Part shown: positions 29,505 to 38,253 of the stretch, in pieces
Layout: every line of letters starts with the position of its first letter
Numbering within the stretch: position 1 is the first letter of the stretch
DNA from: Oscillatoria princeps RMCB-10
Lineage (GTDB): Bacteria > Cyanobacteriota > Cyanobacteriia > Cyanobacteriales > Oscillatoriaceae
NCBI GenBank assembly: GCA_019359235.1
Contig: JAHHHT010000027.1
Coordinates: 1 to 64,000, forward strand
Direction of reading: 5' to 3'
Length of the DNA stretch: 64,000 nucleotides
The notes under the pieces: model-generated
Database searches by the model: none
The model's input: the letters and a program-made list of their open reading frames with translations, nothing else
Told to the model about the DNA's origin: nothing
Program-made: the position numbers and the translations under genes

Positions 29505-29595
29505 ACCCAAGCTGCTGCTGACGCTGCCGGCACTCAGGGCAGGCGAGACGCCTGCCCTACGTCTATTGCTATAGAATCAGCCCCTTCTTGACACC
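29505..29595. other. Partial TATAGCAGT-type repeat end between Uma2 and xseB
   Basis: Contains the palindrome GGGCAGGCGAGACGCCTGCCC followed by TACGTCTATTGCTATA, the right end of the TATAGCAGT family. No matching left end was found. Confidence 0.5.
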
Positions 29596-29799
29596 CTATA
29601 AACCCGACTCAACATCCTGCCGGCTGATAACAATCACCTTTTGCTCAGCCTCCTCCAAATAAGTGCGGCAAAAACGCGCTAGCCCCATCCCCTCCTCATA
29701 AAGCTTCAGCATCTCCTCGATTGGAGCCTCCCCCTTATCCAAAATCCCGACAATCTCTTCCAGTCGATCAATTTGTTCTTCAAATGATAGCGTCTTCAT
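29596..29799 (-). CDS. xseB: Exodeoxyribonuclease VII small subunit
   Basis: 67 residues forming the helical small subunit that binds several-fold to XseA. The family pattern SFEEQIDRLEEIVGILDKGE and LYEEGMGLARFCRTYLEEAE is complete. It lies downstream of xseA in the same direction, but 299 bp away with an inverted-repeat element between, so cotranscription is less certain than usual. Its last codons are duplicated at 25605-25657. Confidence 0.95.
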   Translation of the reverse strand: MKTLSFEEQIDRLEEIVGILDKGEAPIEEMLKLYEEGMGLARFCRTYLEEAEQKVIVISRQDVESGL

Positions 29800-30098
29800 A
29801 ATATATTCTCAAGAGTAGCAACTCTTATCATATAGGATTTCTCATATTAGTTATTTACTGAGAAAACCGATAGGGGGGGGCTCCGTGGGTGGCACATCGG
29901 TGTCAACTTAAGCTGTGTCCTGTAGTCTCTGGGCGGTTGAAACCGCAGCTATACAGACAAAACCCGCCTGCGCGGGTTTTAAGATTCTAGCTCTTCTCTT
30001 AAGTCCGCGTAGGCGGACTTCGTTTGTGGAGCCGCGATTTCCAATCGCCGGGAGCTTAAGTTGACACCAATGGCACGGGGGCACCGCCCCTACAAAAT
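29800..30098. other. xseA-xseB spacer occupied by an inverted-repeat element
   Basis: Contains CATATAGGATTTCTCATATTAG (a repeat end also seen near 10843 and 22178), the 170-bp GGTGTCAAC element and GGGGGCACCGCCCC-type sequence. Confidence 0.6.
29899..30068. mobile_element. MITE-like element with perfect GGTGTCAACTTAAGCT ends
   Basis: Perfect 16-bp terminal inverted repeats (29899-29914 and 30053-30068) enclose AACCCGCCTGCGCGGGTT and AAGTCCGCGTAGGCGGACTT palindromes and TTTCCAATCGCC. A half-copy with the same right part lies at 31385-31456. Confidence 0.8.
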
Positions 30099-31304
30099 CT
30101 ATTCACCCCGACTAACTCTCTCAATCTTAACACAAGCAACCTCTCCCTGCCGCACAATTTCCACAGTCTCAAAACCTTCCAAAGACTCCCCCGCAGCAAT
30201 CAACCGGCTCTCACTGCGCAGCAACGCAAAACCCCGGCGCAGCGGAGACAGCGGGTGCAGCGATTCCAGATGAGCTGACAGCGCCGAAAGTCGCTGCTGC
30301 GCACTTCCCAAAATCCGACCGGCTGCTCCCTCCATGCGCTCTTCCGCCTCATCCACTCGCTGCGTGTAATTGTGCAGGCGTTCCGGAAACCGCTGCAGTG
30401 CGTAACTGTTAGCTAGCGCCGCAACCGCCTGTTTCCTCTTCTGCAAAATCTCACTCATCCGCCTCGACAGCTTCCCCTGCTTTTCAGCAATAACCCCCAG
30501 CAATTCTAGTTTATCGCGCTTTGTCACCAACTCGGCGGCGGCAGTTGGCGTCGCCGCCCTCACGTCAGCGACAAAATCCGCTATGGTAAAATCAATTTCG
30601 TGCCCGACTGCCGAAACTACTGGAATTCTCGACTCGTATATCGCTTGCGCTACTGTGCGCGTGTTGAACGCCCACAAATCCTCCAAAGAACCGCCCCCGC
30701 GCCCCACAATCATCACTTCACAGTCTGTTTGATTGAGCGTCCGAATTGCACCGGCAATTTCTCCGGGCGCGTTTTCTCCCTGCACGCTGGCTGGACAAAA
30801 ATAAATCGCGCAAGCCGGCATCCGCCGCTTCAGGGTGCTTTTAATATCCTCAATTGCCGCACCATTTGGGGAGGTGACCACCCCAATCCGCCAGGGCAAA
30901 CTTGGCAGGCGCTTCTTGCGGGCGGCGTCAAAGTACCCTCTGGCGGCGAGCTCCAGCTTGAGGGCTTCAAACGCTAGATACAAATCGCCCTTCCCCTGTT
31001 GGGTGATGCGACTGCAATCAATTTGGTATTTACCTTGCGGCGGGTAAACTGTCAGTCTCCCCTCCACGATTACCCTCATCCCATCGGCTATTTTAAACGA
31101 AACAGGTCTGCCTTTCCACAAAACGCAGCTAATTTGTGCGCCTTCGTCTTTTAGGGTAAAATAGCGGTGCCCTGATTGCGCGGCCTTAAAGTTGAACACC
31201 TCGCCAGACACGCGGACATCAGCGATGTGGCTGGTGAGAAGCCGGTCGATTTTTTCTGTGAGTTGGGTAACGCTGATAGCAGAATTTTTCGGTTGCGGGT
31301 TCAT
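30099..31304 (-). CDS. xseA: Exodeoxyribonuclease VII large subunit
   Basis: 401 residues, the catalytic subunit of a metal-independent single-strand exonuclease. The N-terminal OB fold (VSGEVFNFKAAQSGHRYFTL) and the XseA core are intact, including RIGVVTSPNGAAIEDI, IVGRGGGSLEDLWAFN, SAVGHEIDFTIADFVAD and RAATPTAAAE. The long C-terminal helix and FALLRSESRLI strand follow. Size is normal. Confidence 0.96.
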   Translation of the reverse strand: MNPQPKNSAISVTQLTEKIDRLLTSHIADVRVSGEVFNFKAAQSGHRYFTLKDEGAQISCVLWKGRPVSFKIADGMRVIVEGRLTVYPPQGKYQIDCSRITQQGKGDLYLAFEALKLELAARGYFDAARKKRLPSLPWRIGVVTSPNGAAIEDIKSTLKRRMPACAIYFCPASVQGENAPGEIAGAIRTLNQTDCEVMIVGRGGGSLEDLWAFNTRTVAQAIYESRIPVVSAVGHEIDFTIADFVADVRAATPTAAAELVTKRDKLELLGVIAEKQGKLSRRMSEILQKRKQAVAALANSYALQRFPERLHNYTQRVDEAEERMEGAAGRILGSAQQRLSALSAHLESLHPLSPLRRGFALLRSESRLIAAGESLEGFETVEIVRQGEVACVKIERVSRGE

Positions 31305-31384
31305 TGGGGTGGAGTGGGATAATTTTAATCAACCGCCAAGACGCCAAGGACGCCAAGAGGGTATAAAAGAGAGGGAGATTCTTT

Positions 31385-31456
31385 TAGTCCGCGAAGGCGG
31401 ACTTCGTTTGTCGCAGTGAGTTTCAATCGCCGGGAGCTTAAGTTGACACCGATGGC
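31385..31456. repeat. Half-copy of the GGTGTCAAC element
   Basis: Shares AGTCCGCGAAGGCGGACTTCG, TTTCAATCGCCGGGAGC and TTAAGTTGACACC with the right half of 29899-30068; no left end was found. It lies just upstream of the GTPase gene. Confidence 0.75.
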
Positions 31457-31497
31457 CTTCGTGCCTGCCCCTGAAAGCTAGTGAGGAGGAATTTGGG

Positions 31498-32676
31498 ATG
31501 TCTGAGAAGGATTATTCATTTGATGAGCTTTTGTCCAAAATTGAGGATGCGTACAAGGATGCGGAGAAGAAGTTGGGACAGTGCAATGTTTTGGTGATTG
31601 GCAAAACCGGCGTCGGCAAAAGTACGCTAATTAATGCGGTTTTTCGCGACCGGCTGGCGGAAACCGGCGTGGGCAGACCGGTGACTCAAGGTATCCGGCA
31701 GTACACTAAGCAGGGGTGCCCGATTACAGTTTACGACACTCCGGGACTGGAATTGTCTGGAGGGCAGATTGAGCGGGTGCGGCTGGAGGTGGCCAAACTG
31801 ATTGAGGACTGCAGTCTGCAACCGGTCAAAGAGCACATCCATGTGGTGTGGTACTGCATTAATTATGAGGGACGCCGGTTTGAGGGGGTGGAGGAAGACT
31901 GGCTGAGGGAGCTGGAACTGAAAGATGTACCTATTATTTTAGTGGTGACTCAGACGACGACCCACAAGCGCACGGATTTCTTGGCCTATTTGGAAGGCAA
32001 GAATCTGCCGGCGAGTCAGGTTGTTCCAGTGATGGCGGAACCGAAGGTGGTTCACGATGACTTCCCGCCGGTGGAAATACACGGTTTGGAGCGTTTGGTG
32101 GAGGCGACTCTGGAACTCATCCCCCAGGTGGCGCGAAAGGCTTTCGTGCGAGAGCAGATCGGCAGTATTGAGCTGAAAGCCAAAGAAGCGTCCAAGTATG
32201 TGAGCGCCTATGTCGCCGGCTCTACCATTGTTGGCGCTTCCCCGATTCCCTTCTCCGACGCGCCAATCCTGATGGCCATGCAAACGGTAATGCTGGCCAA
32301 CATTACGGCCATCTTTGGCTTGCCGTTCGATCGGGCGTTTATGAGTACGGTTGTGTCGGCGGTGGTGGGTGCCGGCGGGATGGCGGCTGCCGGCAGGGCC
32401 ATTGTGGCCAATTTGCTGAAACTGATGCCCGGTGTGGGCACGATTGCCGGTGGGGCGATCGCGGCTTCCACTGCGGCAGCTTTGACAATGGCGCTGGGGC
32501 TGTCTTATACCGAGGTTCTGAAAATTTATCTGAAAGCCAAAATCAAGGGGCAAGAGATGTCCTCAAGTGACCTCACCAAGATGATTGTGGACTTGTATAA
32601 GGATTATGTGTCCACCGGCAGGCAAGCGCCTAAGGATGAGGAATCTCCCCCTCCCCGCACTATCGATATTCAGTAG
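31498..32676 (+). CDS. GTPase with C-terminal DUF697-type membrane region
   Basis: 392 residues. The G domain (about 27-210) has Walker A GKTGVGKST (G35 on), the switch Thr in VTQGIRQYT, DTPG, and VVTQTTTHKR in place of the canonical NKxD. After it come small-residue-rich hydrophobic segments (about 255-350, e.g. VVSAVVGAGGMAAAGRAIVA), the DUF697 pattern that associates the protein with membranes. GTPases of this Era/dynamin-like type are common in cyanobacteria and their targets are unknown. A GAGGAGG-type site precedes the ATG. A hairpin follows the gene. Confidence 0.9.
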   Translation: MSEKDYSFDELLSKIEDAYKDAEKKLGQCNVLVIGKTGVGKSTLINAVFRDRLAETGVGRPVTQGIRQYTKQGCPITVYDTPGLELSGGQIERVRLEVAKLIEDCSLQPVKEHIHVVWYCINYEGRRFEGVEEDWLRELELKDVPIILVVTQTTTHKRTDFLAYLEGKNLPASQVVPVMAEPKVVHDDFPPVEIHGLERLVEATLELIPQVARKAFVREQIGSIELKAKEASKYVSAYVAGSTIVGASPIPFSDAPILMAMQTVMLANITAIFGLPFDRAFMSTVVSAVVGAGGMAAAGRAIVANLLKLMPGVGTIAGGAIAASTAAALTMALGLSYTEVLKIYLKAKIKGQEMSSSDLTKMIVDLYKDYVSTGRQAPKDEESPPPRTIDIQ

Positions 32677-32763
32677 GATCGCCCGTGGCGGTACAATCAG
32701 CAAGTGCGGCGTTGCACCAGGATGATGCAAAACGATTTGCATCCGGGGAACCCCACCCCCCAA

Positions 32764-32788
32764 CCCCCTCCCCGTTCACGGGGAGGGG
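32764..32788 (+). terminator. GC-rich hairpin downstream of the GTPase gene
   Basis: CCCCCTCCCCG and CGGGGAGGGGG pair around TTCA. The stem resembles that of the atp terminator, but no T run follows, so it may be a repeat element and not a true terminator. Confidence 0.45.
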
Positions 32789-32884
32789 GGGAAGAAGAGT
32801 TCGTTCCATGCGGTGTGCGACGCCGGCAGTAAAGGTTACGCTCCCACTTAGAAGATTTGGCGCTTGACGCGACCGCCTCACACA

Positions 32885-33202
32885 ATGTCCAAGACTTATA
32901 CTGTTGAAATTAACCACCAAGGCACCACCCACACTATCGAAGTCCCAGAAGATAAGATTATTCTGCGGGCTGCTGTCGCTGCCGGCCTAGATTTGCCCTG
33001 CTCTTGCAATGCCGGTGTCTGCACCACTTGCGCCGCTAAGATCCTCGAAGGAAAGGTGGATCAGAAGGATGGCATGGGCGTCGGTCCCGAACTCCAGGCG
33101 GAAGGATATGTGCTGCTGTGCGTCGCCAAACCTCTCTCCAATCTCAAGATTGTGACTGAGAAGGAAGATGAAGTCTACCAGCGGCAATTTGGCCAGCCGT
33201 AG
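32885..33202 (+). CDS. Plant-type [2Fe-2S] ferredoxin
   Basis: 105 residues. The cluster ligands are Cys41, Cys46, Cys49 (CNAGVCTTC) and Cys79 (YVLLCVAKP); an extra Cys39 is present. The ATG at 32885 gives the usual N-terminus (MSKTYTVEINHQG). It differs from the main photosynthetic ferredoxin in having EGKVDQKDGMGV and an extended charged tail, so it is probably one of the accessory ferredoxins with a specialised electron-transfer partner that the sequence does not reveal. Confidence 0.93.
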   Translation: MSKTYTVEINHQGTTHTIEVPEDKIILRAAVAAGLDLPCSCNAGVCTTCAAKILEGKVDQKDGMGVGPELQAEGYVLLCVAKPLSNLKIVTEKEDEVYQRQFGQP

Positions 33203-33369
33203 AGCGCCGGTCTTGAAATCTGAGAAACCGGGTTTCTTTTGGTAATCCCTTGCGGGAAGAGAAACCCGGTTTCTTGCCCTCGATTTTTCATACCAGACCT
33301 GCGCTCTGGGGGACGCACCGGCACTCTCGCCAGTTACGATTAATTGCATCCACTACCCGACAAACCGCG

Positions 33370-33567
33370 ATGACGACGCACTTTATTACGGCTGAAATTG
33401 ACTTGCAGGAATCGCCCAAGCAGCTGCAGCAAGCGATTGAGGCGGAACTGCAAAAGCGGGGGGAACCCCTGCGCTGGGCAATCACCGGCACGGACGCCGA
33501 CCGGCACAAAGCCCTGGTTGAAGCAGTAGTCACCGCCGATTCCGATTCCGCCAACGTGCCGGTGTGA
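33370..33567 (+). CDS. Small conserved cyanobacterial protein, 65 aa
   Basis: Starts MTTHFITAEIDLQESPKQLQ and continues with AIEAELQKRGEPLRWAITGT. I recognise this as a short cyanobacterial protein of unknown function with an alternating beta-alpha-beta pattern. The ATG is plausible, though no strong ribosome binding site is seen. It follows the ferredoxin by 167 bases. Confidence 0.65.
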   Translation: MTTHFITAEIDLQESPKQLQQAIEAELQKRGEPLRWAITGTDADRHKALVEAVVTADSDSANVPV

Positions 33568-34090
33568 GGGGATAACCCCACCCCCCAACGCTTACAAGAA
33601 TGGGTTTTTCTCTTTCCCGCATCGCAAGGGCGAAGCATGAGCGCTGTTAAATGCGCGTATTGCAGCAAAGATCCTCACGCTCATGCTTCGCCCCTACAGA
33701 TCCAATGTAGGGGCGAAGCATTTGCGCGGGGATGTTTACTACCGCGCCCGATATTTACATTCGCAAATGCTTCGCCCTCTTTGCTGACAACCGAAAAACC
33801 TACCCCCCCATCCCCCAACCCCGCACACGGGAAGGGGGCGAGGCGTAGGACAGGCGTCCCGCCTGTCCCATCCAGACGTAGGACAGGCGTCTCGCCTGTC
33901 CCGTCCCGCCTGTCCCGTCCCGCCTGTCCCGTCCCGCCTGTCCCGTCCCGCCTGTCCCGTCCCTTGCTGCGCACACCGGCACATAAGAAAACTTGGCCCA
34001 CTGCGAGTGAGCCGGTTGGGCTAAAGCCCAACTACAAACCTTTTCAAGTCACTGGAAGGCGACAAACAAACAATATAAACGGATTTTAAG
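33568..34090. other. Repeat-filled intergenic region
   Basis: No gene. It holds a perfect inverted repeat at 33683-33721 (ATGCTTCGCCCCTACA arms), two GGACAGGCGTCTCGCCTGTCC-type palindromes (33847-33901), five 14-bp tandem units GCCTGTCCCGTCCC (33894-33963) and a lone GGGCTAAAGCCC palindrome at about 34017-34032. Confidence 0.85.
33894..33963. repeat. Five 14-bp tandem units GCCTGTCCCGTCCC
   Basis: Exact units begin at 33894, 33908, 33922, 33936 and 33950. They extend from the right arm of a GTCTCGCCTGTCC palindrome, as if that arm had been amplified by slippage. Confidence 0.9.
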
Positions 34091-35176
34091 ATGGTTCGGC
34101 GTCCTTATACGGTTGTGCTGATTGTGCCCACCGGCATTGGTGCGGCAATTGGCGGCTATGCGGGGGATGCGCTGCCGGTTGCCAGAGCGATGGCGCAAAT
34201 CGCAGACCGCCTGATTACTCATCCAAACGTCTTGAACGGTGCCCAGCTGTACTGGCCGCTTCCAAATGCGCTCTATGTGGAAGGCTTCGGACTTGACAAA
34301 TTTGCCAAAGGGTGCTGGGGGCTGCGACCGGTGCACCAGAACCGGGTGGGTTTAATCCTCGACCGGGGGATTGAGCCAGACTTGCGGTTGCGGCACTTGC
34401 AAGCGGCTGACGCGGCGAGGGCCACTTTGGGGCTGAATCTGACGGAGTGGGCGGTGACAGACGCGCCGCTGGAGGTGGAACTGCGGACATCGGATGCCGG
34501 TGCCAGCTGGGGGACGATTGGCAATCCGGGAAGCTTGTTGCGGGCGGCGGAGGTGCTGGTTCGGCAAGCGGGGGCGGAGGCGCTCGCCGTGGTGGCCAGA
34601 TTTCCCGATGACCCGGACAGTGAAGCGCTGCAGCGCTACCGGCACGGACAGGGAGTTGACCCGCTTGCCGGTGCGGAAGCGGTGATCAGCCACCTCGTCG
34701 TGCGCACCTTTGCCATTCCCTGCGCCCACGCGCCGGCACTCTCGCCCCTGCCCCTCGATCCGAATCTCTCCCCCCGCTCGGCTGCAGAGGAATTGGGCCA
34801 CACATTCTTGCCCTGCGTTCTTGCCGGTCTGAGTCGGGCACCTCAGTTTATTACCACAAAATCAGAGATTTGTCAACCGGCAGATGTGTGGGCGGAACAA
34901 GTCGATGCCGTGGTGGTGCCGGCAACCGCCTTCGGGGGCAGTGCGGTATTGAGCTTTAGCCAGATGCCGGTGCTGGCGATTGCCGTCAGCGAAAATCAGA
35001 CTACAATGCAAGTGCCTCCAGAAAAAGTGGGAGTTAAAGCCGTAAGGGTAAACTCATACTTAGAGGCGCTGGGCGTTATGGTGGCTCACCGCGCCGGCAT
35101 CAGTCCAGCTGCCCTCAGCCCATCTATCTCGTCCTTGCGTTGCCTGTCTTTTACCGATGGCCGAACCACTTCCTAA
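34091..35176 (+). CDS. DUF3326 domain protein
   Basis: 361 residues, soluble. Conserved cyanobacterial/plastid family with the start PYTVVLIVPTGIGAAIGGYA, the central LILDRGIEPDLRLRHLQAAD, an IGNPGSLLRAAEVLV segment, and the C-terminal VPATAFGGSAVLSFSQMP and MQVPPEKVGVKA. The biochemical role is unknown to me. The stop overlaps the next gene by 20 bases, which suggests one transcript with the CPBP protease gene. Confidence 0.85.
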   Translation: MVRRPYTVVLIVPTGIGAAIGGYAGDALPVARAMAQIADRLITHPNVLNGAQLYWPLPNALYVEGFGLDKFAKGCWGLRPVHQNRVGLILDRGIEPDLRLRHLQAADAARATLGLNLTEWAVTDAPLEVELRTSDAGASWGTIGNPGSLLRAAEVLVRQAGAEALAVVARFPDDPDSEALQRYRHGQGVDPLAGAEAVISHLVVRTFAIPCAHAPALSPLPLDPNLSPRSAAEELGHTFLPCVLAGLSRAPQFITTKSEICQPADVWAEQVDAVVVPATAFGGSAVLSFSQMPVLAIAVSENQTTMQVPPEKVGVKAVRVNSYLEALGVMVAHRAGISPAALSPSISSLRCLSFTDGRTTS

Positions 35177-35774
35177 CCGTCCAGACATGGAACCCCTGAC
35201 CCGCATCGAAATTTTAGGGTACATGGGCGTCACTGCAGTTATATTGTTGCTGGTTGCCAAAGTTTGGCAGCACTTGAGCAGCGTCTCCCTGCTCCCGCTC
35301 AGCCCGACGGGTTGGGCGCTGCCCTGGGGTGTCGGCGTCGGGCTGGCCATCACTGCCGCCAGCTCTATTGTGTACCGGCTGTGGCCGGCATACCGCCAGA
35401 GTGCGGATTTCTACCTAGCCTTGGTGCTCAAACCCCTGGAGTGGCCAGACCTGCTGTGGCTGGGACTGCTGCCCGGGATGAGTGAGGAGCTCCTGTTTCG
35501 GGGCGTCATGCTGTCTGACTTGGGGATGGACACAACGGCTCTAGTGATATCCAGTCTGTGCTTTGGCATTCTGCATTTCAGCGGGCCACAACAGTGGTCT
35601 TATGTCATTTGGGCCACCCTCGTGGGGCTAGCGCTGGGGTACAGCGCCCTGGCGACCGGCAACTTGCTCGTGCCGATTGTGGCCCACATTCTGACGAATT
35701 GGATTTCCGGCTGCGTTTGGAAACTGGGAAACGGGAAAAACGGCGGCGGTGCCCCGCCCTATGTCAAAATCTAA
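35157..35774 (+). CDS. CPBP family intramembrane metalloprotease
   Basis: 205 residues with about six membrane segments. The family's catalytic motifs are present: EELLFRG (Glu-Glu-x3-Arg) in SEELLFRGVML, a His in FGILHFSG and the final HILTNW. Members cleave proteins or prenylated peptides within the membrane; bacterial targets are mostly unknown. The N-terminal 20 residues are read from the end of the DUF3326 gene. An ATG at 35187 (MEPLTRIEILGYMG) is an alternative start that would avoid the overlap. Confidence 0.9.
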   Translation: MAEPLPNRPDMEPLTRIEILGYMGVTAVILLLVAKVWQHLSSVSLLPLSPTGWALPWGVGVGLAITAASSIVYRLWPAYRQSADFYLALVLKPLEWPDLLWLGLLPGMSEELLFRGVMLSDLGMDTTALVISSLCFGILHFSGPQQWSYVIWATLVGLALGYSALATGNLLVPIVAHILTNWISGCVWKLGNGKNGGGAPPYVKI

Positions 35775-35802
35775 AGCCAGTATTCCCGTGCGCTAGCAAC
35801 CG

Positions 35803-37626
35803 ATGAAACTAATTCTCAAGGATGGCCGGTTTCTCCTAACAGTCTATCTCATCCCGATCGCCCTGCTGCTGTGGTTTGTCGCCAGCTTTGGGGTAAATTT
35901 ACCCTTTTGGGATGAATTAGTCTTGACAGATATTTTTAATAAAGTTAGCCAAGGGAAAGCAACCTTTGCCGACTTTTTTTCCCAGCATAACGAACACCGC
36001 ATGTTTTTCCCAAGGCTAATCGCTACAGCGCTAGCTTTTGCCACTAAATGGGACATTAGGTACGAATTATATTTCAGCGTTTTTTTAGGGATATTAACCT
36101 TTTTTGCCCTCTACAAAATAGCCGCCAATCAAAGAGAGAAGCAAAGAGAGACAGAAGGCAAAGGTTTGTTTCATTTAGCCAATTTCCTCACTTGCATGCT
36201 GGTGTTCTCCTTGGTACAGTGGGAGAACTGGCTGTGGGGGTTTCAAATCGCCTGGTTTTTAATCAATGCTTGCGTAGCGATTGCGATATGTCTAGCAGTC
36301 GCACCGGCATGGAAGCCAATAACAAGACTAGCCGGTGCAGCTGTATTCTGCTTTATTGCTAGCTTTTCCTCCGCCCACGGGTTGCTCTCTTGGCTAGCGC
36401 TAGTCCCTACAGTAGCAGTTATTCCCGGAAATTTTCAAGAGAAGCGGAAAAGAATTGTCGGGTGGGTGGCGCTGTTCGCACTGTCAGCAGCCATTTACTC
36501 GATAGGCTATCAAAAGCCGGTTTATCATCCAGATATATTTTACTTTCTCAAACATCCCTTATTGGCGGGAGCCTATTTCTTCAGCCTCTTGGGTTCGCCC
36601 TTAGTCGCGGGAATCAATCCCTACACCTTGATCGACTACCCCGCCTTCAAGAATCTGTATGCAACTTCATCAGTCCCAGAGTATGCTGTTAATCTCGCTC
36701 CGGTGGTGGGGGGAATAATTTTTTGTGCATACCTGTTTTTTGCCCTTCAGTTATTCAGCAAGAAGTGCGATCCGAAATTTAGGATTGCCGCCGCGCCTTG
36801 GCTATCTTTAGGTTTATTCGCAGTATTTTACGCGCTCCTCAACACCGCAGGGCGAGCCGGTTTTGGCAGCGCAGTGCCGGGTTTGATATCCAGGTACACA
36901 ACCCCGACATTATTCATAATAATCTCCGCAATCCAGATGGGGAGATTGTTTTTGAAGCGGGACGAGAGGGATAAGAAAGTTATTAGCATTCAGGTATATA
37001 GGGGACTGGCATTTTTTTTAATGGGCTTGATTTTGGCGAAATCGGGAGAGGCGATAGCCACTCAAATCAACCAAGTGCACATCCACCAGCAGAACGCTAA
37101 AACCTGCTTTGAACTTGTCAACTATATTGATGGGAGATCGCCGGATAACTGCTTACTGTTGGTTATTCCCCACGCACCGACGGCTAAGTATTACGCAAAA
37201 AAGCTCGAAAAAATAGGACTGAGAGAATTTCCCAAAGATATAAAGTTTATTAACGATCCGAGTCAAGTGTACGGCTTCTTTGACACCGGCTTCCCAGTTG
37301 AAAAAAAGACAGTCGTCAAGCGAGAGGGGAGTTTGCTCGCACATGGATGGGCCATGTTTCCAGACCGGCTCGAACAGCCGGGGTTAGTGCTATTATCGCA
37401 CGGAAATAAGAAAAAATTATTCGCGAGTGCGCATGTACACTTGGACAGTCCGGATGTGGCCAAAGCGCTGAATTCCAGCCGGTATGCAAAAGCAAGATGG
37501 GCAGTTAATTTTTCGGTGAAATCGCTGCCGGTGGGAGAAACCGCTATCAAGGCGTGGGTGTACGATCGAGCAGGGAAGCAGTTTGTGAAATTGAAGGGCG
37601 AACTCAAGGTAAAAGTGGAGAAGTAA
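35803..37626 (+). CDS. Polytopic membrane protein, GT-C-like, with C-terminal soluble domain
   Basis: 607 residues: about ten transmembrane segments (residues 10-430), then a soluble C-terminal part (about 435-607). The first loop after helix 1 has PFWDELVLTD, an acidic pair where GT-C glycosyltransferases place their catalytic residues, and QHNEHRMFFPRL. This suggests a transferase using a lipid-linked sugar, which is inference. The last 100 residues (GWAMFPDR, SPDVAKALNSSRYAKARW, LPVGETAIKAWVYD) match the end of the otherwise different membrane protein encoded at 43566-46151. Function not known. It may belong to the GMC/UbiA locus that follows. Confidence 0.75.
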   Translation: MKLILKDGRFLLTVYLIPIALLLWFVASFGVNLPFWDELVLTDIFNKVSQGKATFADFFSQHNEHRMFFPRLIATALAFATKWDIRYELYFSVFLGILTFFALYKIAANQREKQRETEGKGLFHLANFLTCMLVFSLVQWENWLWGFQIAWFLINACVAIAICLAVAPAWKPITRLAGAAVFCFIASFSSAHGLLSWLALVPTVAVIPGNFQEKRKRIVGWVALFALSAAIYSIGYQKPVYHPDIFYFLKHPLLAGAYFFSLLGSPLVAGINPYTLIDYPAFKNLYATSSVPEYAVNLAPVVGGIIFCAYLFFALQLFSKKCDPKFRIAAAPWLSLGLFAVFYALLNTAGRAGFGSAVPGLISRYTTPTLFIIISAIQMGRLFLKRDERDKKVISIQVYRGLAFFLMGLILAKSGEAIATQINQVHIHQQNAKTCFELVNYIDGRSPDNCLLLVIPHAPTAKYYAKKLEKIGLREFPKDIKFINDPSQVYGFFDTGFPVEKKTVVKREGSLLAHGWAMFPDRLEQPGLVLLSHGNKKKLFASAHVHLDSPDVAKALNSSRYAKARWAVNFSVKSLPVGETAIKAWVYDRAGKQFVKLKGELKVKVEK

Positions 37627-37660
37627 CCTGTATTGCTGGTCACACAAATGTTCGCGTTTC

Positions 37661-37735
37661 GATCCCCCCCTAACCCCCCCTTAAAAAGGGGGGGGACTAG
37701 AAAAGCCCCCCTTTTTAAGGGGGGTTGGGGGGATC
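37661..37735. repeat. Long inverted repeat, GATCCCCCC type
   Basis: Two arms of about 30 bases (GATCCCCCCCTAACCCCCCC and the inverse) form a long hairpin behind the membrane protein gene. An equivalent structure is at 54539-54611. Confidence 0.85.
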
Positions 37736-37780
37736 GGGAGAATCAGGTTTTATAAGTAGCAACTTGGAGGAATAGTCAAA

Positions 37781-38137
37781 ATGTTGGGCATCTCACTGAG
37801 CTTCCAATCTACCGTTTCCGCACTCTGCTACTCAATCATCCACCAGAACTGCCAGCCGGTTGACTTAGCAGTGGATTTTCCGCATAATGAAGTAGTGCGA
37901 TTTGTCCTCGGACAGCACCGGCGGATGCCTGACTTCCTGCGGTTGCCGGTGGCGCTGCTCACCCTGATTTTTGACCTGTGGGGCATTTGGCGGGGAGGCG
38001 CTGTTTTCCACCGGCAGCCTCACGCAGTTCGGTGGCGTCAGATTGAATCCTGGAAAAACTCGTCTTTTGGATTTTGCCGGGATTTGATGCGCTTTTATGA
38101 GAGTTTAGTGATATTCTGCTGGTATTCGAGAGGATAG
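37781..38137 (+). CDS. Hypothetical protein, 118 aa, next to a GMC oxidoreductase
   Basis: TTGGAGGAA precedes the ATG. The sequence has one or two hydrophobic stretches (LRLPVALLTLIFDLWGIWRG) and aromatic-rich ends (RQIESWKNSSFGFCRDLMRF, SLVIFCWYS). It looks like a membrane-associated partner. Conserved position beside the GMC gene suggests a shared pathway, but no function is recognised. Confidence 0.65.
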   Translation: MLGISLSFQSTVSALCYSIIHQNCQPVDLAVDFPHNEVVRFVLGQHRRMPDFLRLPVALLTLIFDLWGIWRGGAVFHRQPHAVRWRQIESWKNSSFGFCRDLMRFYESLVIFCWYSRG

Positions 38138-38211
38138 TATAGCAGCAGTCATATTGGTTAGGACAGAAAGCCGAGGGTAGGGTGCGTTCCCTAAGAGGGA
38201 ACGCACCCTAC
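38138..38211. repeat. TATAGCAGC end followed by a GTAGGGTGCGTTCC hairpin
   Basis: 38138-38166 matches the inverse of the right arm at 4783-4811; 38177-38211 is a hairpin with 15- to 16-bp arms (GTAGGGTGCGTTCCCT / AGGGAACGCACCCTAC). It lies between the 118-aa gene and the GMC gene. Confidence 0.75.
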
Positions 38212-38253
38212 GAATCAGGGAACGAGAAATTTCAATCGCCGGGTAATTCTAAA

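Noticed and set aside
33684..34031. 116-codon minus-strand frame
   Set aside because: It consists of translated GACAGGCGGGAC tandem repeats.
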